Shown here: piece by piece, positions 1 to 8,301 of the stretch
Layout of the letters: each line of letters begins with the position of its first letter
Position numbering within the stretch: the first letter of the stretch is position 1
Origin: Desulfosporosinus sp.
GTDB taxonomy: Bacteria > Bacillota > Desulfitobacteriia > Desulfitobacteriales > Desulfitobacteriaceae
DNA: 46,478 nucleotides
Assembly: GCA_020692355.1 (NCBI GenBank)
Contig: JAIMKP010000023.1
Coordinates: forward strand, 1 to 46,478
Direction: 5' to 3'
Translations under genes and position numbers: made by a program
Notes under the pieces: generated by a model
What the model was told of the DNA's origin: nothing
Seen by the model: the letters and a program-made list of their open reading frames with translations, nothing else
The model's database searches: none

Positions 1-120
1 AGTCTCGATGTTCAACTTTAGTTGAACGAGTTCACTTTTTCCAGTAAAACATCCAGGCTTCGGGTGAAGTAGATTCTTTACCTAAAGTGTAAGTGAACGC
101 CCACGTATAGATGCGGACGT

Positions 121-164
121 CTTAGAAAAGGATTAAGCGTGACTTTGCACTCAAAGCCACGCTT
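121..164 (-). terminator. Probable terminator after the CsoR-family gene
   Basis: A 13-bp inverted repeat (arms 135-147 and 152-164) surrounds a 4-base loop. The single mismatch becomes a G-U pair in minus-strand RNA, so the hairpin is complete only in the direction of the upstream regulator gene. The following tract (CCTTTTCT on the minus strand) is only moderately T-rich. Nothing else is recognised in bases 1-120. Confidence 0.45.
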
Positions 165-221
165 TCGTTCGATGTGATTCTGATTGTCTTTGACCCAACT
201 AGGCAATACTGGAAATACGTG

Positions 222-500
222 TCACTGGGTAAGCTTCATGATGGTTTCAATCGCCTTATTTAAAACCTCTTGGCGGTTTTCTCTTTGTTCAAGCGCTTCA
301 AGCAAACAAGTATTGGCATAACGTTGGGCAACCGCTGCAGAGACTTTTTGAATGGAAGAACGGATTGCCAGCAACTGCACTAGGATTTCTTCACAAGTTT
401 TTTCTTCTTCAATCATTCGCTCAACGCCGGCGATATGCCCTCTGGTCGTCTTCAGACGACTCAGAATTTCTTTACTCTCGAACGGATCAATATAATGCAT
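222..500 (-). CDS. CsoR/CstR-family (DUF156) transcriptional repressor
   Basis: A 92-residue all-helical repressor of the CsoR/RcnR/CstR/FrmR family, which binds operator DNA as a tetramer and releases it on sensing a metal or a reactive sulfur or aldehyde species. The ATG at 500 is chosen because GGGGGAAGG lies just upstream and the family length is about 90; the frame stays open to 584. The Cu(I) ligands of CsoR are Cys36, His61 and Cys65. Here Cys36 and Cys65 are present but position 61 is Tyr, so copper sensing is doubtful and a CstR-like persulfide sensor is a plausible alternative (inference). GGGGAAGGTC occurs twice upstream on the coding strand (501-510 and 558-567) and could be part of an operator. 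No copper exporter or sulfur gene lies beside it within the window. Confidence 0.85.
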   Translation of the reverse strand: MHYIDPFESKEILSRLKTTRGHIAGVERMIEEEKTCEEILVQLLAIRSSIQKVSAAVAQRYANTCLLEALEQRENRQEVLNKAIETIMKLTQ

Positions 501-580
501 GACCTTCCCCCAACTGTATAGCATAACCGCTGAGTAACCTGTACCGAACCGTGACCTGACCTTCCCCTGCTTTCCCAGGA

Positions 581-1210
581 TCACCTAAGAAGCGAAAATC
601 GTCCAGAATAATTTAGAGGGAAACTATGTTGAGTATTATGATACAGCATAGTATATTTCCGGTAACTTTTCAAGACGCGTTCCACGTACTGCCTGGTTTC
701 CTGAAAGGGAATATCTTTTTCCTGCATGTTCCCGGGATCAATCTTATCCGCATTAATCCATTCCTTTACATGGCCTCGTCCACCATTATAGGCCGCGATA
801 ACAAGCACTGGGTTCCCGGAAAACTCCTTTTGGAGATTGGCCAAATACCAGGTGCCGTACTGAATGTTCTTGTCTGGTTTGAGCAAATCATCAAGTTGAA
901 ATGCTGTATCCCCCAAATTCCCTGCTATCCAGCGAGCCGTATCCGGCATGATCTGCATCAGTCCTTTGGCTCCTTTACGGGATTCCGACTGCGGCAGGAA
1001 CTTGCTTTCCTCGCGCATAACGGCCATTACCAGCAAGGGATCCACCTGATAAAGGCTAGCATATTTTTCCACCACGGAGCGATGCGGATAAGGATAAAAA
1101 AGTTTCTGCACCGAAGTTGCATGTCCGGTTCCCAAACCAACAAAAACCAGCAGGAGTACCACTGCCAGCACCTTTAGCAACGATATCTGCTTCCCTAAAC
1201 GAATCTTCAT
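581..1210 (-). CDS. Secreted lytic transglycosylase (SLT domain)
   Basis: A 209-residue cell-wall hydrolase that should cleave the MurNAc-GlcNAc bond of peptidoglycan to give 1,6-anhydro ends. The N-terminus (KIRLGKQ followed by about 20 hydrophobic residues) is a signal peptide or anchor. The SLT domain spans roughly residues 45-190, with the catalytic Glu68 in REESKF, then GAKGLMQIMPDTA and the AYNGG motif. The ATG at 1210 is preceded by AAGGGGAATGGA; the frame continues upstream to 1306 but those residues show no family resemblance and cover an inverted repeat. It lies downstream of coaE and ends 80 bases before the CsoR-type gene. The short SLT-only form is common next to coaE in clostridia. 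Confidence 0.88.
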   Translation of the reverse strand: MKIRLGKQISLLKVLAVVLLLVFVGLGTGHATSVQKLFYPYPHRSVVEKYASLYQVDPLLVMAVMREESKFLPQSESRKGAKGLMQIMPDTARWIAGNLGDTAFQLDDLLKPDKNIQYGTWYLANLQKEFSGNPVLVIAAYNGGRGHVKEWINADKIDPGNMQEKDIPFQETRQYVERVLKSYRKYTMLYHNTQHSFPLNYSGRFSLLR

Positions 1211-1256
1211 TCCATTCCCCTTCAGTGAACTGAATTTGCCAAAGCAAAAGATCGGG

Positions 1257-1312
1257 ACTTCAGGTGGAGACTCTACTCCACCTGAAGTTATTGAATCAAC
1301 GCCCACCTGAAG
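1257..1312. repeat. Perfect 13-bp inverted repeat with a third half-copy
   Basis: ACTTCAGGTGGAG at 1257-1269 is mirrored exactly at 1276-1288 across a 6-base loop, and CCACCTGAAG recurs directly at 1303-1312. It sits between coaE and the lytic transglycosylase start. A hairpin here could terminate coaE transcription (weak T-tract, CTTTTGCTTT, on the minus strand), act as an operator, or be a dispersed repeat. Confidence 0.55.
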
Positions 1313-1348
1313 AAGTGGTCGTCTTGAACCGGGATAAAGTGTACTTGT

Positions 1349-1972
1349 TTAATCTATAGCTAAATCATGCCGGACATTCCTCTTCAACAAACCCGCCCAG
1401 TATTTTTCAAGCTGTTTTTCCGTTTCAGCCCAGCTCCGGGAGTTATCGATCACGACATCGGCCAGCTGAACTTTCTCCGCTAATGGCATTTGGGCCTGAA
1501 CGCGGGCCATGATCGCCTCGGCATCCAGCCCATCTCGCGTACTAGCTCTGGCTATTTGTGTCTCCAAGGGCACCCAGACCAGCATGGTTTCCTGAACCAA
1601 AGCCTGGAGGCCTTTCTCAAAAAGGAGTGGGATGTCCCAGACACAAACAGCCTCCCCCGCTTTCTCCAAACGTTCAAGTTCTTCTAGACGAAGTTTTTCA
1701 ATACGCGGATGGATAATCCCCTCGAGCCTCAGTAGCTTCGATTCATCAGCAAAAATGATTTGGCCTAACACGGGTCGATTCACAGTGCCGTCTGGCGTTA
1801 TGGTCTCAAGGCCAAATTCCCCACGGATAAGCGCAATGGTTTCCGCATCCTCGTTCAGCAGTTTCCGGACACTCGCATCAGCATCGAGAACAGGAACCCC
1901 CCTTTCTCGAAACCAGCGCGCGACGCTGGACTTGCCGCTGCCAATCCCTCCTGTCAGGCCGATCAACCACAT
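1349..1972 (-). CDS. coaE: Dephospho-CoA kinase
   Basis: Catalyses the last step of coenzyme A synthesis, ATP-dependent phosphorylation of the 3'-hydroxyl of dephospho-CoA ribose. The P-loop GGIGSGKS lies near the N-terminus, followed by the DADA substrate-binding motif and a lid region containing IPLLFEKGL. At 207 residues the length is normal. The ATG at 1972 is preferred to a GTG three codons upstream because AGGATG sits 8 bases before it. The start is 12 bases from the ytaF stop, so the two are probably cotranscribed. The last enzyme of CoA synthesis is here, and the preceding one (coaD) is found 9 kb away. Confidence 0.95.
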   Translation of the reverse strand: MWLIGLTGGIGSGKSSVARWFRERGVPVLDADASVRKLLNEDAETIALIRGEFGLETITPDGTVNRPVLGQIIFADESKLLRLEGIIHPRIEKLRLEELERLEKAGEAVCVWDIPLLFEKGLQALVQETMLVWVPLETQIARASTRDGLDAEAIMARVQAQMPLAEKVQLADVVIDNSRSWAETEKQLEKYWAGLLKRNVRHDLAID

Positions 1973-1984
1973 GATTTCCACATC

Positions 1985-2677
1985 CTAAACTAGTTTTCCC
2001 AATCCAACCAAAATCAGAACCGCTCCAGGCAAAAGATCCGCTCTTGCTAAAAATTCTTGAGGAATCTTACCGGCGAACGTCTGCCCTAAACGCAGCATCG
2101 CTAATTGAGTTAAGGCGACAACCGCAATCACTGACAAACCCATCCCCGCCATCGCGGCCCCCATGCCGGAAGCAAAAGCATCCATCGCCAAGGCACTTCC
2201 CAGCAAAAGGCTTTCCTTTAGGCTGATCCCACCGGACCGATCGACATCCGCTAAATCCGGGGTACGCAGCACCTGAACCACAAGCCCCAAGGCCCTTAGA
2301 TTGATGTTGAGCACGGGTTCCAGCATAGCGGTGGCATCCACTGTGGCCATAACCGGAGCTAGTTCCTCCTCATCTTCTTCAGTCCCGAATGAGGCTTCCG
2401 ACACTTGACTGCGCCTGCGCACTGCCTGAATGAGTTGAAAACCGCCAAGCCCCATTAGGATCATGGAACCGAAAATGCGTGTCGGGATAATCGTCAACCA
2501 ACGAACCAGCCAATGCCCAAACAACATAGACGTCCCCATCGCAGCCACCGTACATAAAGCGATGACAATCAGGGATGCAAACGGAATGCGAATCCGTCTC
2601 AACCCATAGGTTAAACCTACGCCGAACCCATCCAAACTGAGCGCAATTGCCATAAGGAATGAACTCACTAGGCTCAC
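1985..2677 (-). CDS. ytaF: Sporulation membrane protein YtaF (MntP-like fold)
   Basis: An integral membrane protein of about 230 residues in the MntP/YtaF family. Two halves each carry three hydrophobic helices. Each half has a conserved acidic signature (ALSLDGFGVG in the first, SALAMDAFASGMGAA in the second), separated by a cytoplasmic acidic loop (EEDEEEL). In Bacillus the gene is induced in sporulation; its exact role is not settled. The GTG at 2677 is chosen because GGGGTGGGGGG lies 7 bases upstream; the open frame begins at a TTG at 2704 that would place this ribosome site inside the gene. The neighbouring order ytaF-coaE is common in clostridia. Confidence 0.85.
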   Translation of the reverse strand: MSLVSSFLMAIALSLDGFGVGLTYGLRRIRIPFASLIVIALCTVAAMGTSMLFGHWLVRWLTIIPTRIFGSMILMGLGGFQLIQAVRRRSQVSEASFGTEEDEEELAPVMATVDATAMLEPVLNINLRALGLVVQVLRTPDLADVDRSGGISLKESLLLGSALAMDAFASGMGAAMAGMGLSVIAVVALTQLAMLRLGQTFAGKIPQEFLARADLLPGAVLILVGLGKLV

Positions 2678-2758
2678 TATGTATCCCCCCACCCCTTTTT
2701 TCAAGGTTAATATATGGGGTGAGGTGAGAAATGGTTAAAGTTCCTCAATGTTCGTTTG

Positions 2759-4579
2759 CTAAGGCTCACTGGCGGAAACCCAGTCCGCATAGGCTTCATC
2801 CAACAGAGTGCGCACACGTTCGCTCTCTGCATGCAGTTCCATTGCCTTCGCATAATCGGATGCACACTCACCGAGTTCCCTTTCGGCTATGGCTAGCCTT
2901 TGCTCCAATTCGGCAATCTCGGATTCCAGTTGCTGGATGCGACGCAACCGTTTTTGCTCAGCGCGGGTTTCTTGCTGGTAGTCCTTATTTCGACTCTCGA
3001 CCTGTTCCACCTCTGGCTGTCGGTTTTCACGATAGCCGGTGTAATTTCCTTCATAAGTGACCAACCCCTTGGGCGTTAATTCCAGGACTTTATTCACAAG
3101 TTTATCAAGAAAATAACGGTCATGAGATACGACCAGGAGCGTACCCTCAAACTCATGCAAGGCCTCCTCCAAGACTTCCCGTGTATTCCCATCAAGGTGG
3201 TTTGTCGGCTCGTCAAGGAGAAGAAAGTTTGCCTTGACTAAAAAAAGCTTACAAAGTGCCAGACGGCTCTTTTCGCCACCGCTCAAGACTCGAACCGGTT
3301 TGAACACTTCCTCCCCCACAAAACCGTAGCGAGCCAGCAAGGAGCGAATGTCCGGATCATACAATTCAGAGGCTTGGCGGATCTCATCGATCACCGTATT
3401 TAAAGGGTTGAGGCCTTCATGTTCTTGAGAATAATATCCGATGACCACGTTTGCCCCCAAACGAATCGTTCCTCGTGCCGGAACTTCCTGCATTAGAGAC
3501 TTCAATAACGAGGTTTTGCCCACCCCGTTGCGGCCCAAAAGAGCAGCCCGCTCTCCCCGGAGCAGTTCCAAATTCACCCCTTGAAAGATCGGGCGCGAGC
3601 CATAAGCGAGAGACAGGTTCTCAACGGCCAGCACTCGGTCTCCGCTACGCGTGCCTCCAGCTAAGGCCATGTGCAATTCTTTTTCCTTCTGGGCTAGCTG
3701 AACAGGTTCCAGCTTCTTCAGCTGAGCTTCGCGGCCTCGGGCTTGCCTGGCATTAACCCCTGCCCGGTTCCTGCGGATATACTCCTCCAAACGGGCGATT
3801 TTTTTTCCTAGCTTCTCTGCTTCACGTGCCCGTGCCGTTTCTTCGAGGGCCCGCTGTAGTTCGTATTGGGTGAAGTTACCCGGATACGCTTGGATCTGGC
3901 CGTTTTCAAGGTGGAAAATACGTCCAGCGACCCGGTTGAGGAAATAGCGATCATGGGAAACCACCAAGACCGCCCCCGCATAATCCCGTAAAAAGCTCTC
4001 AAGCCATTCCAAGGCTGCAATATCCAAATGATTCGTGGGTTCGTCCAGCACCAACAGTTCAGGTGAGCGCAAAAGCAGTTTTCCCAAAGCCAAACGGGTC
4101 TTCTGACCTCCGCTCAAGCGTTCGACGAGGGTATTCCCCTCCTCGGACAGATCTAGACCCGCTAAAATCTTGCGGATCTGAGCCTCAAGGGCATAGCCGC
4201 CTTCCCGCTCAAAGCGTTCCGTAAGCTCAGCGTATCGGCTCAACAATTTTTCATCGGTTCCCATTTTTTGTTCAACAAGACGCAGTTCGTCTTGCATTTG
4301 CACAAGATCCGTGCGTTCTTCGAGCATGGCCTCGAACACAGTTCCTCCTTCATGTAAGGAAGGGTTTTGCGGTAAATAGCCTACCGTTGCCGACAGATGA
4401 ACCTGACCACTTTCTAAAGGCCACTTTCCCAGAAAAGCCTTGATCAAGGTCGTCTTGCCCGCTCCGTTCGGCCCAACTAAACCGGCCTTATCTGTTGCTT
4501 CCAAGGCAAAGGTAATGTTTCTCAACAGCGCTTCCCCTGCGATATCCACGCTACAACCCTGACAATAGAGTATACTCAT
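2759..4579 (-). CDS. ABC-F family ATPase (ribosome-associated)
   Basis: A soluble protein of 606 residues with two ABC ATPase domains and no membrane segments. Domain 1 has Walker A GPNGAGKTT, signature LSGGQKTR and DEPTNHLD. Domain 2 has GRNGVGKTS, LSGGEKSR and DEPTNHLD. Between them lies the Arg/Lys-rich linker typical of ABC-F translation factors, and the C-terminus (after about residue 520) is a charged coiled coil. The layout matches YdiF-type ABC-F proteins, which act at the ribosomal E site. Whether it is a housekeeping factor or an antibiotic-resistance member cannot be told from sequence alone. The ATG at 4579 has AGAGGT upstream. Confidence 0.9.
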   Translation of the reverse strand: MSILYCQGCSVDIAGEALLRNITFALEATDKAGLVGPNGAGKTTLIKAFLGKWPLESGQVHLSATVGYLPQNPSLHEGGTVFEAMLEERTDLVQMQDELRLVEQKMGTDEKLLSRYAELTERFEREGGYALEAQIRKILAGLDLSEEGNTLVERLSGGQKTRLALGKLLLRSPELLVLDEPTNHLDIAALEWLESFLRDYAGAVLVVSHDRYFLNRVAGRIFHLENGQIQAYPGNFTQYELQRALEETARAREAEKLGKKIARLEEYIRRNRAGVNARQARGREAQLKKLEPVQLAQKEKELHMALAGGTRSGDRVLAVENLSLAYGSRPIFQGVNLELLRGERAALLGRNGVGKTSLLKSLMQEVPARGTIRLGANVVIGYYSQEHEGLNPLNTVIDEIRQASELYDPDIRSLLARYGFVGEEVFKPVRVLSGGEKSRLALCKLFLVKANFLLLDEPTNHLDGNTREVLEEALHEFEGTLLVVSHDRYFLDKLVNKVLELTPKGLVTYEGNYTGYRENRQPEVEQVESRNKDYQQETRAEQKRLRRIQQLESEIAELEQRLAIAERELGECASDYAKAMELHAESERVRTLLDEAYADWVSASEP

Positions 4580-4625
4580 GCATCAGACCTCTCATTTGCT
4601 TCTAGTCGCACCGTTTTCGCAAAGC

Positions 4626-5447
4626 CTAGTGCTGGCATTCTGGACAGAAAACGGTTGTCCTCCCGCTGAGGCGGCTTTTGGTCAGTGGCCGCCCACAAAC
4701 CTGACAAGGTTCATTCGCACGTCCGTAGACTTGCAGTGCTTCCTGAAACGCTCCCTTTTCTCCATTGGCATCCCGATAATCCCGAAACGAGGTACCCTGC
4801 GCCTCGATTCCCGCTTGAAGAACCGTTACAATCGCCCCATGAAGAACTTGGATTTCTTTCTCATTCAGACTTTGCGCCGCGCGCGAGGGATTTAGCCGAG
4901 CGAGAAAAAGGGCCTCATCCGTATAAATATTTCCCAGGCCTGCCACAACGTCCTGATCCAAAAGCGCCGCTTTGATCGGTCGCTTTTTCCCTGCCAGCCT
5001 CTGATACAACACCGTGGGAGTAAATCCAGCCTCCAGGGGCTCCGGGCCAAGCCTGGCAAGAGACGGGATCAGCATCTGTTCATCCGTCGGCACCGCCAGA
5101 ATCCGACCAAATTTACGCACATCATTAAAATGCAGTTCACCCTGATCGAACCGAAACACCACATGCGTGTGCTTCTCGGCGGGCTCCGGTTGCGCATAAT
5201 ACAAGAGTTTCCCCGTCATGCGCATGTGGGCAATCAGGGTCCAGCCTTGTTTCAGAGCAATGAGCAGGTATTTTCCCCGTCTTCCGATACCCTCGATCAT
5301 TTGGCCTTGAACGATGTCTGTAAATTCGCTGTCCTGCCATCCCAGAAGCGCACCCGGCCAGCGAACCTCTAGCGTTTCAATGGTTCGGCCCGCCACGTGC
5401 CCTACCAACGTGCGGCGGATTGTTTCTACTTCTGGTAGTTCGGGCAT
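4626..5447 (-). CDS. mutM: Formamidopyrimidine-DNA glycosylase (Fpg)
   Basis: A base-excision repair enzyme that removes 8-oxoguanine and formamidopyrimidines and nicks the abasic site. The mature N-terminus PELPEVET provides the catalytic Pro and Glu. The C-terminal zinc finger has CQVC and, 17 residues on, CPEC. At 273 residues the length is normal. The ATG at 5447 lies 9 bases after the polA stop, with AAGGTGAT at the junction, so mutM is translated from the polA transcript. The polA-mutM-coaE grouping (here with an ABC-F gene and ytaF between) is typical of Gram-positive genomes. Confidence 0.96.
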   Translation of the reverse strand: MPELPEVETIRRTLVGHVAGRTIETLEVRWPGALLGWQDSEFTDIVQGQMIEGIGRRGKYLLIALKQGWTLIAHMRMTGKLLYYAQPEPAEKHTHVVFRFDQGELHFNDVRKFGRILAVPTDEQMLIPSLARLGPEPLEAGFTPTVLYQRLAGKKRPIKAALLDQDVVAGLGNIYTDEALFLARLNPSRAAQSLNEKEIQVLHGAIVTVLQAGIEAQGTSFRDYRDANGEKGAFQEALQVYGRANEPCQVCGRPLTKSRLSGRTTVFCPECQH

Positions 5448-5456
5448 ATCATCACC

Positions 5457-8129
5457 TTATTTCTCTAAAGGCTGCATCTCATACCAATTCGGCCCCGTCT
5501 TACATTCAACTTTCAAAGGAACCGACAGAGGCAGAGCCTGCTCCATCTCTTCCACTAAGACAGCGGCCACGGCCTTCAAATCCTCGGGGGCCACTTGCAG
5601 CACCAGTTCATCGTGCACTTGAAGCAAACAATCGGCTTGGTACGCTTTCATTCGTGCTGCGACAGCAACCATGGCTAATTTCATGATATCAGCAGCCGTC
5701 CCTTGTACGGGGGTATTCATGGCAATGCGTTCCCCAAACTGGCGCTGCACCCGGTTTGGATGATAAAGCTCCGGAATCCGTCTCATTCGGTTTAAAAGTG
5801 TCCGCACCTGACCTGCCGCCTTCGCCTTGGCCACCACCTCTTCGAGGTAGCGCTTGACCCCACTGTAGCGGGCAAAATATTGCTCAATATAAGACTTGGC
5901 TTCGCGGCGCGGGATACCCAAGTCACGAGCAAGTCCAAAGTCGGTCAAACCATAGACTAACCCGAAATTTACGGCTTTAGCTTTGCGTCTTAAATCGGAT
6001 GTCACTCGGTCGAGCGGCACACCAAACACTTCCGCTGCCGTGCGGGTATGCACATCCTGACCCAGTGAAAAGGATTCACACAAGAGGGGATCCTGGGAAT
6101 AATGTGCCAAGATCCGGAGTTCAATCTGGGAATAATCTGCAGAAAGCAGCAGCCACCCCTCATGAACCGGACGAAACACCCTCCTCAATTTCCGACCGTA
6201 GTCCAAACGAATCGGAATGTTTTGCAGGTTCGGCTCGGTACTTGAAAGCCGTCCGGTGGCCGTCACCGTCTGCTGGAAAGTCGTATGAATGATCCCTTCC
6301 CGGCTTTGGGATAAAAGCCCATTGACATAGGTGGACATGAGCTTGCTTAATTGCCGGTAATCGAGGAGCTTTTCAATCAGGGGATGGGCTTCCCGCAGCT
6401 CTTCCAAGGACTCTGCATCCGTGGAATACCCCGTCTTGGTCTTTTTCACAGGGGGAAGCCCTAATTTTTCAAAGAGAATGCCGCCCAGTTGCTGAGTTGA
6501 GTTGATATTGAACGACTCGCCCGCGAGTTCATAGATCTCCACTTCCAGACGTGCTAAGAGTCCTTTTAATTCCCCCCCGAACCGTTCCAGTTCATTGATA
6601 TCCACCCGGATACCGACCCGCTCCATCTCAGCGAGAACCGGACTTAAGGGTTCTTCCACGTTGTGGAGCAGGGATGTTAAACCGAGTTTCTCCAATTCGG
6701 ATTCCATGCTTACGGCTAACTGCACCAGTCCCCCCGCTTGCTCGTGTAAAGACAACTCCCCGATTCCCGGAAAATAATCCTGCAGCAGGTCAAGCGGAGT
6801 AAACTTGGTTCGTGCCGGATTGAGGAGATAGGCCCCTAAGGCAAGGTCAATCTTCAACCCTTGCAGCGAAAGCCCGTCGTTGGCTAGCAGGGCAGTTAAG
6901 GCTTTGACATCAACCACTGTTTTGTGGGCCTCGAGATTTTGTAGAAGTTCATGCCAGGCTTCGATGACCCGAGCAGAAACTTGATCTCGCTTGAGGCAAT
7001 AAACCTCTCCCTTGCGGCCAATTCCAAAAGCTTTCCAGGTTGCCCAGTGTGGGCTCAGCCCTTCATATTGAACCGTTAGCGCCAAATCTTGCCGCTGCCA
7101 GGAATGGATGTGTTCTAACCATTCGGCCTCATCGAGGGTTCGCTCCGGCCAGCGTTCGAAAGCCAACTCCGCTTCATTGCCGCGTAACGGGCTTTGCACT
7201 TCTCCGCCAGCCAGACGGGTTACCGCAGCCGCACTGCTGCGGTTTTCCCAAAGTCTATCGTTCTTCGTTCGTTCTTCCCAAATCCGAGCCACATTACGCA
7301 GTTCGTACTTGTGCAAAACCGGCAAAGCCATGTCTCGGGACGGGTCGTGATAGAGAAAATCGTGCAAAGAAAAGGAAACAGGCACATCTTTAACCATCGT
7401 CGCCAGGCGCTTGCTCAACAGCGCCTGTTCCTGATACTCCTCCAAGACTTGGCTTAGTTTCTTGCCGGAAACTTCCTGACGATGAGCCAGGACTTGTTCC
7501 ACACTCCCAAACTGCCATAACAATTTAAGTGCCGTCTTCTCGCCAACCCCAGGAACTCCGGGGATGTTATCCGAGGCATCCCCCATAAGGCCCTTCAGAT
7601 CAACGATCTGGTGAGGCTTCAGTTGATATCGGTCCCAAAGCGCCTGTTCATCATAGCATTCGACTTCGCTGATCCCTTTCTTCGTCAAGAAGACATGTGT
7701 CTGGGGAGAAATTAATTGTAGAGCATCTCGGTCCCCGGTATAAATCTGAATCTCCCAGGCTTCCTTTGCAGCCTGAGTGGCGATCGTAGCAATCAAATCA
7801 TCCGCTTCAAAACCAGCCAGTTCGAGCATCGGCACGCTGAAACCGGTGAGTACCTCTTTAAGAAAATCGAATTGGGGCTTGAGACCGTCTGGCGTCCCTT
7901 TGCGATGGGCCTTGTACTCTGCATACTGTTCTATGCGCACGGTCGCTTTGGTTTTGTCAAAAGCCACAACCCAGTAGTCGGGTTTCTGCTCCTGTCTCAG
8001 CCGCAAAAGCATCGTCATAAACCCGTGCAGCACATTGGTCGGGCGGCCATCGCTCGCCGTCAAAGGCGGCAAAGCATAAAAGGCCCGATTTGCCAAACTA
8101 TTTCCATCCAGAATTAACATGCGGGGCAT
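5457..8129 (-). CDS. polA: DNA polymerase I
   Basis: An 890-residue family A polymerase for Okazaki-fragment processing and repair. Residues 1 to about 290 form the 5' nuclease domain (begins LILDGNSLANRAFYA; GLMGDASDNIPGVPGVG for DNA binding). The middle region has the exonuclease fold, but where Escherichia coli has the metal-binding DTE motif this protein reads ALTVQYEG, so 3'-5' proofreading is probably absent, as in Bacillus PolI. The polymerase domain has motif A DYSQIELRI, motif B RRKAKAVNFGLVYG and motif C QVHDELV. The ATG at 8129 follows AAGGGGGGG at a spacing of 6. A terminator after the tRNA lies about 25 bases upstream, leaving little room for a separate promoter, so some read-through is likely. 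Confidence 0.97.
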   Translation of the reverse strand: MPRMLILDGNSLANRAFYALPPLTASDGRPTNVLHGFMTMLLRLRQEQKPDYWVVAFDKTKATVRIEQYAEYKAHRKGTPDGLKPQFDFLKEVLTGFSVPMLELAGFEADDLIATIATQAAKEAWEIQIYTGDRDALQLISPQTHVFLTKKGISEVECYDEQALWDRYQLKPHQIVDLKGLMGDASDNIPGVPGVGEKTALKLLWQFGSVEQVLAHRQEVSGKKLSQVLEEYQEQALLSKRLATMVKDVPVSFSLHDFLYHDPSRDMALPVLHKYELRNVARIWEERTKNDRLWENRSSAAAVTRLAGGEVQSPLRGNEAELAFERWPERTLDEAEWLEHIHSWQRQDLALTVQYEGLSPHWATWKAFGIGRKGEVYCLKRDQVSARVIEAWHELLQNLEAHKTVVDVKALTALLANDGLSLQGLKIDLALGAYLLNPARTKFTPLDLLQDYFPGIGELSLHEQAGGLVQLAVSMESELEKLGLTSLLHNVEEPLSPVLAEMERVGIRVDINELERFGGELKGLLARLEVEIYELAGESFNINSTQQLGGILFEKLGLPPVKKTKTGYSTDAESLEELREAHPLIEKLLDYRQLSKLMSTYVNGLLSQSREGIIHTTFQQTVTATGRLSSTEPNLQNIPIRLDYGRKLRRVFRPVHEGWLLLSADYSQIELRILAHYSQDPLLCESFSLGQDVHTRTAAEVFGVPLDRVTSDLRRKAKAVNFGLVYGLTDFGLARDLGIPRREAKSYIEQYFARYSGVKRYLEEVVAKAKAAGQVRTLLNRMRRIPELYHPNRVQRQFGERIAMNTPVQGTAADIMKLAMVAVAARMKAYQADCLLQVHDELVLQVAPEDLKAVAAVLVEEMEQALPLSVPLKVECKTGPNWYEMQPLEK

Positions 8130-8151
8130 GGTTGCCCCCCCTTTCTACCCA

Positions 8152-8194
8152 TAAAACCAAAAAAGCTTTTAGCAAAACTCAAACGCTAAAAGCT
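8152..8194 (-). terminator. Intrinsic terminator after tRNA-Leu
   Basis: A 10-bp perfect stem (8164-8173 with 8185-8194) with an 11-base loop, followed on the minus strand by TTTTTGGTTTTAT. It lies 15 bases past the 3' end of the tRNA and upstream of polA. Confidence 0.75.
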
Positions 8195-8208
8195 ATCATA
8201 ACTCAAGT

Positions 8209-8295
8209 TGGTGCCGAAGGCCGGGGTCGAACCGGCACGGTCGTTAAACCATCGGTTTTTGAGACCGACGCGTCTGCCAATTCCGCCACTTCGGC
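8209..8295 (-). tRNA. tRNA-Leu (anticodon CAA)
   Basis: An 87-base class II tRNA on the minus strand. The acceptor stem pairs GCCGAAG with CTTCGGC, and the 3' CCA is encoded. The anticodon loop CUCAAAA is closed by UCGGU/ACCGA, giving anticodon CAA (reads UUG). A long variable arm follows, and the T loop is GGTTCGACCCC. The 5' end is only 6 bases from the accA stop codon, so the tRNA is very likely processed from the acc transcript unless a promoter lies inside accA. Confidence 0.96.
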
Positions 8296-8301
8296 AACAA
8301 A

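Noticed and set aside
626-1177. A 183-codon plus-strand frame opposite the lytic transglycosylase
   Set aside because: It is the antisense shadow of a gene with clear catalytic motifs and shows no family features of its own.
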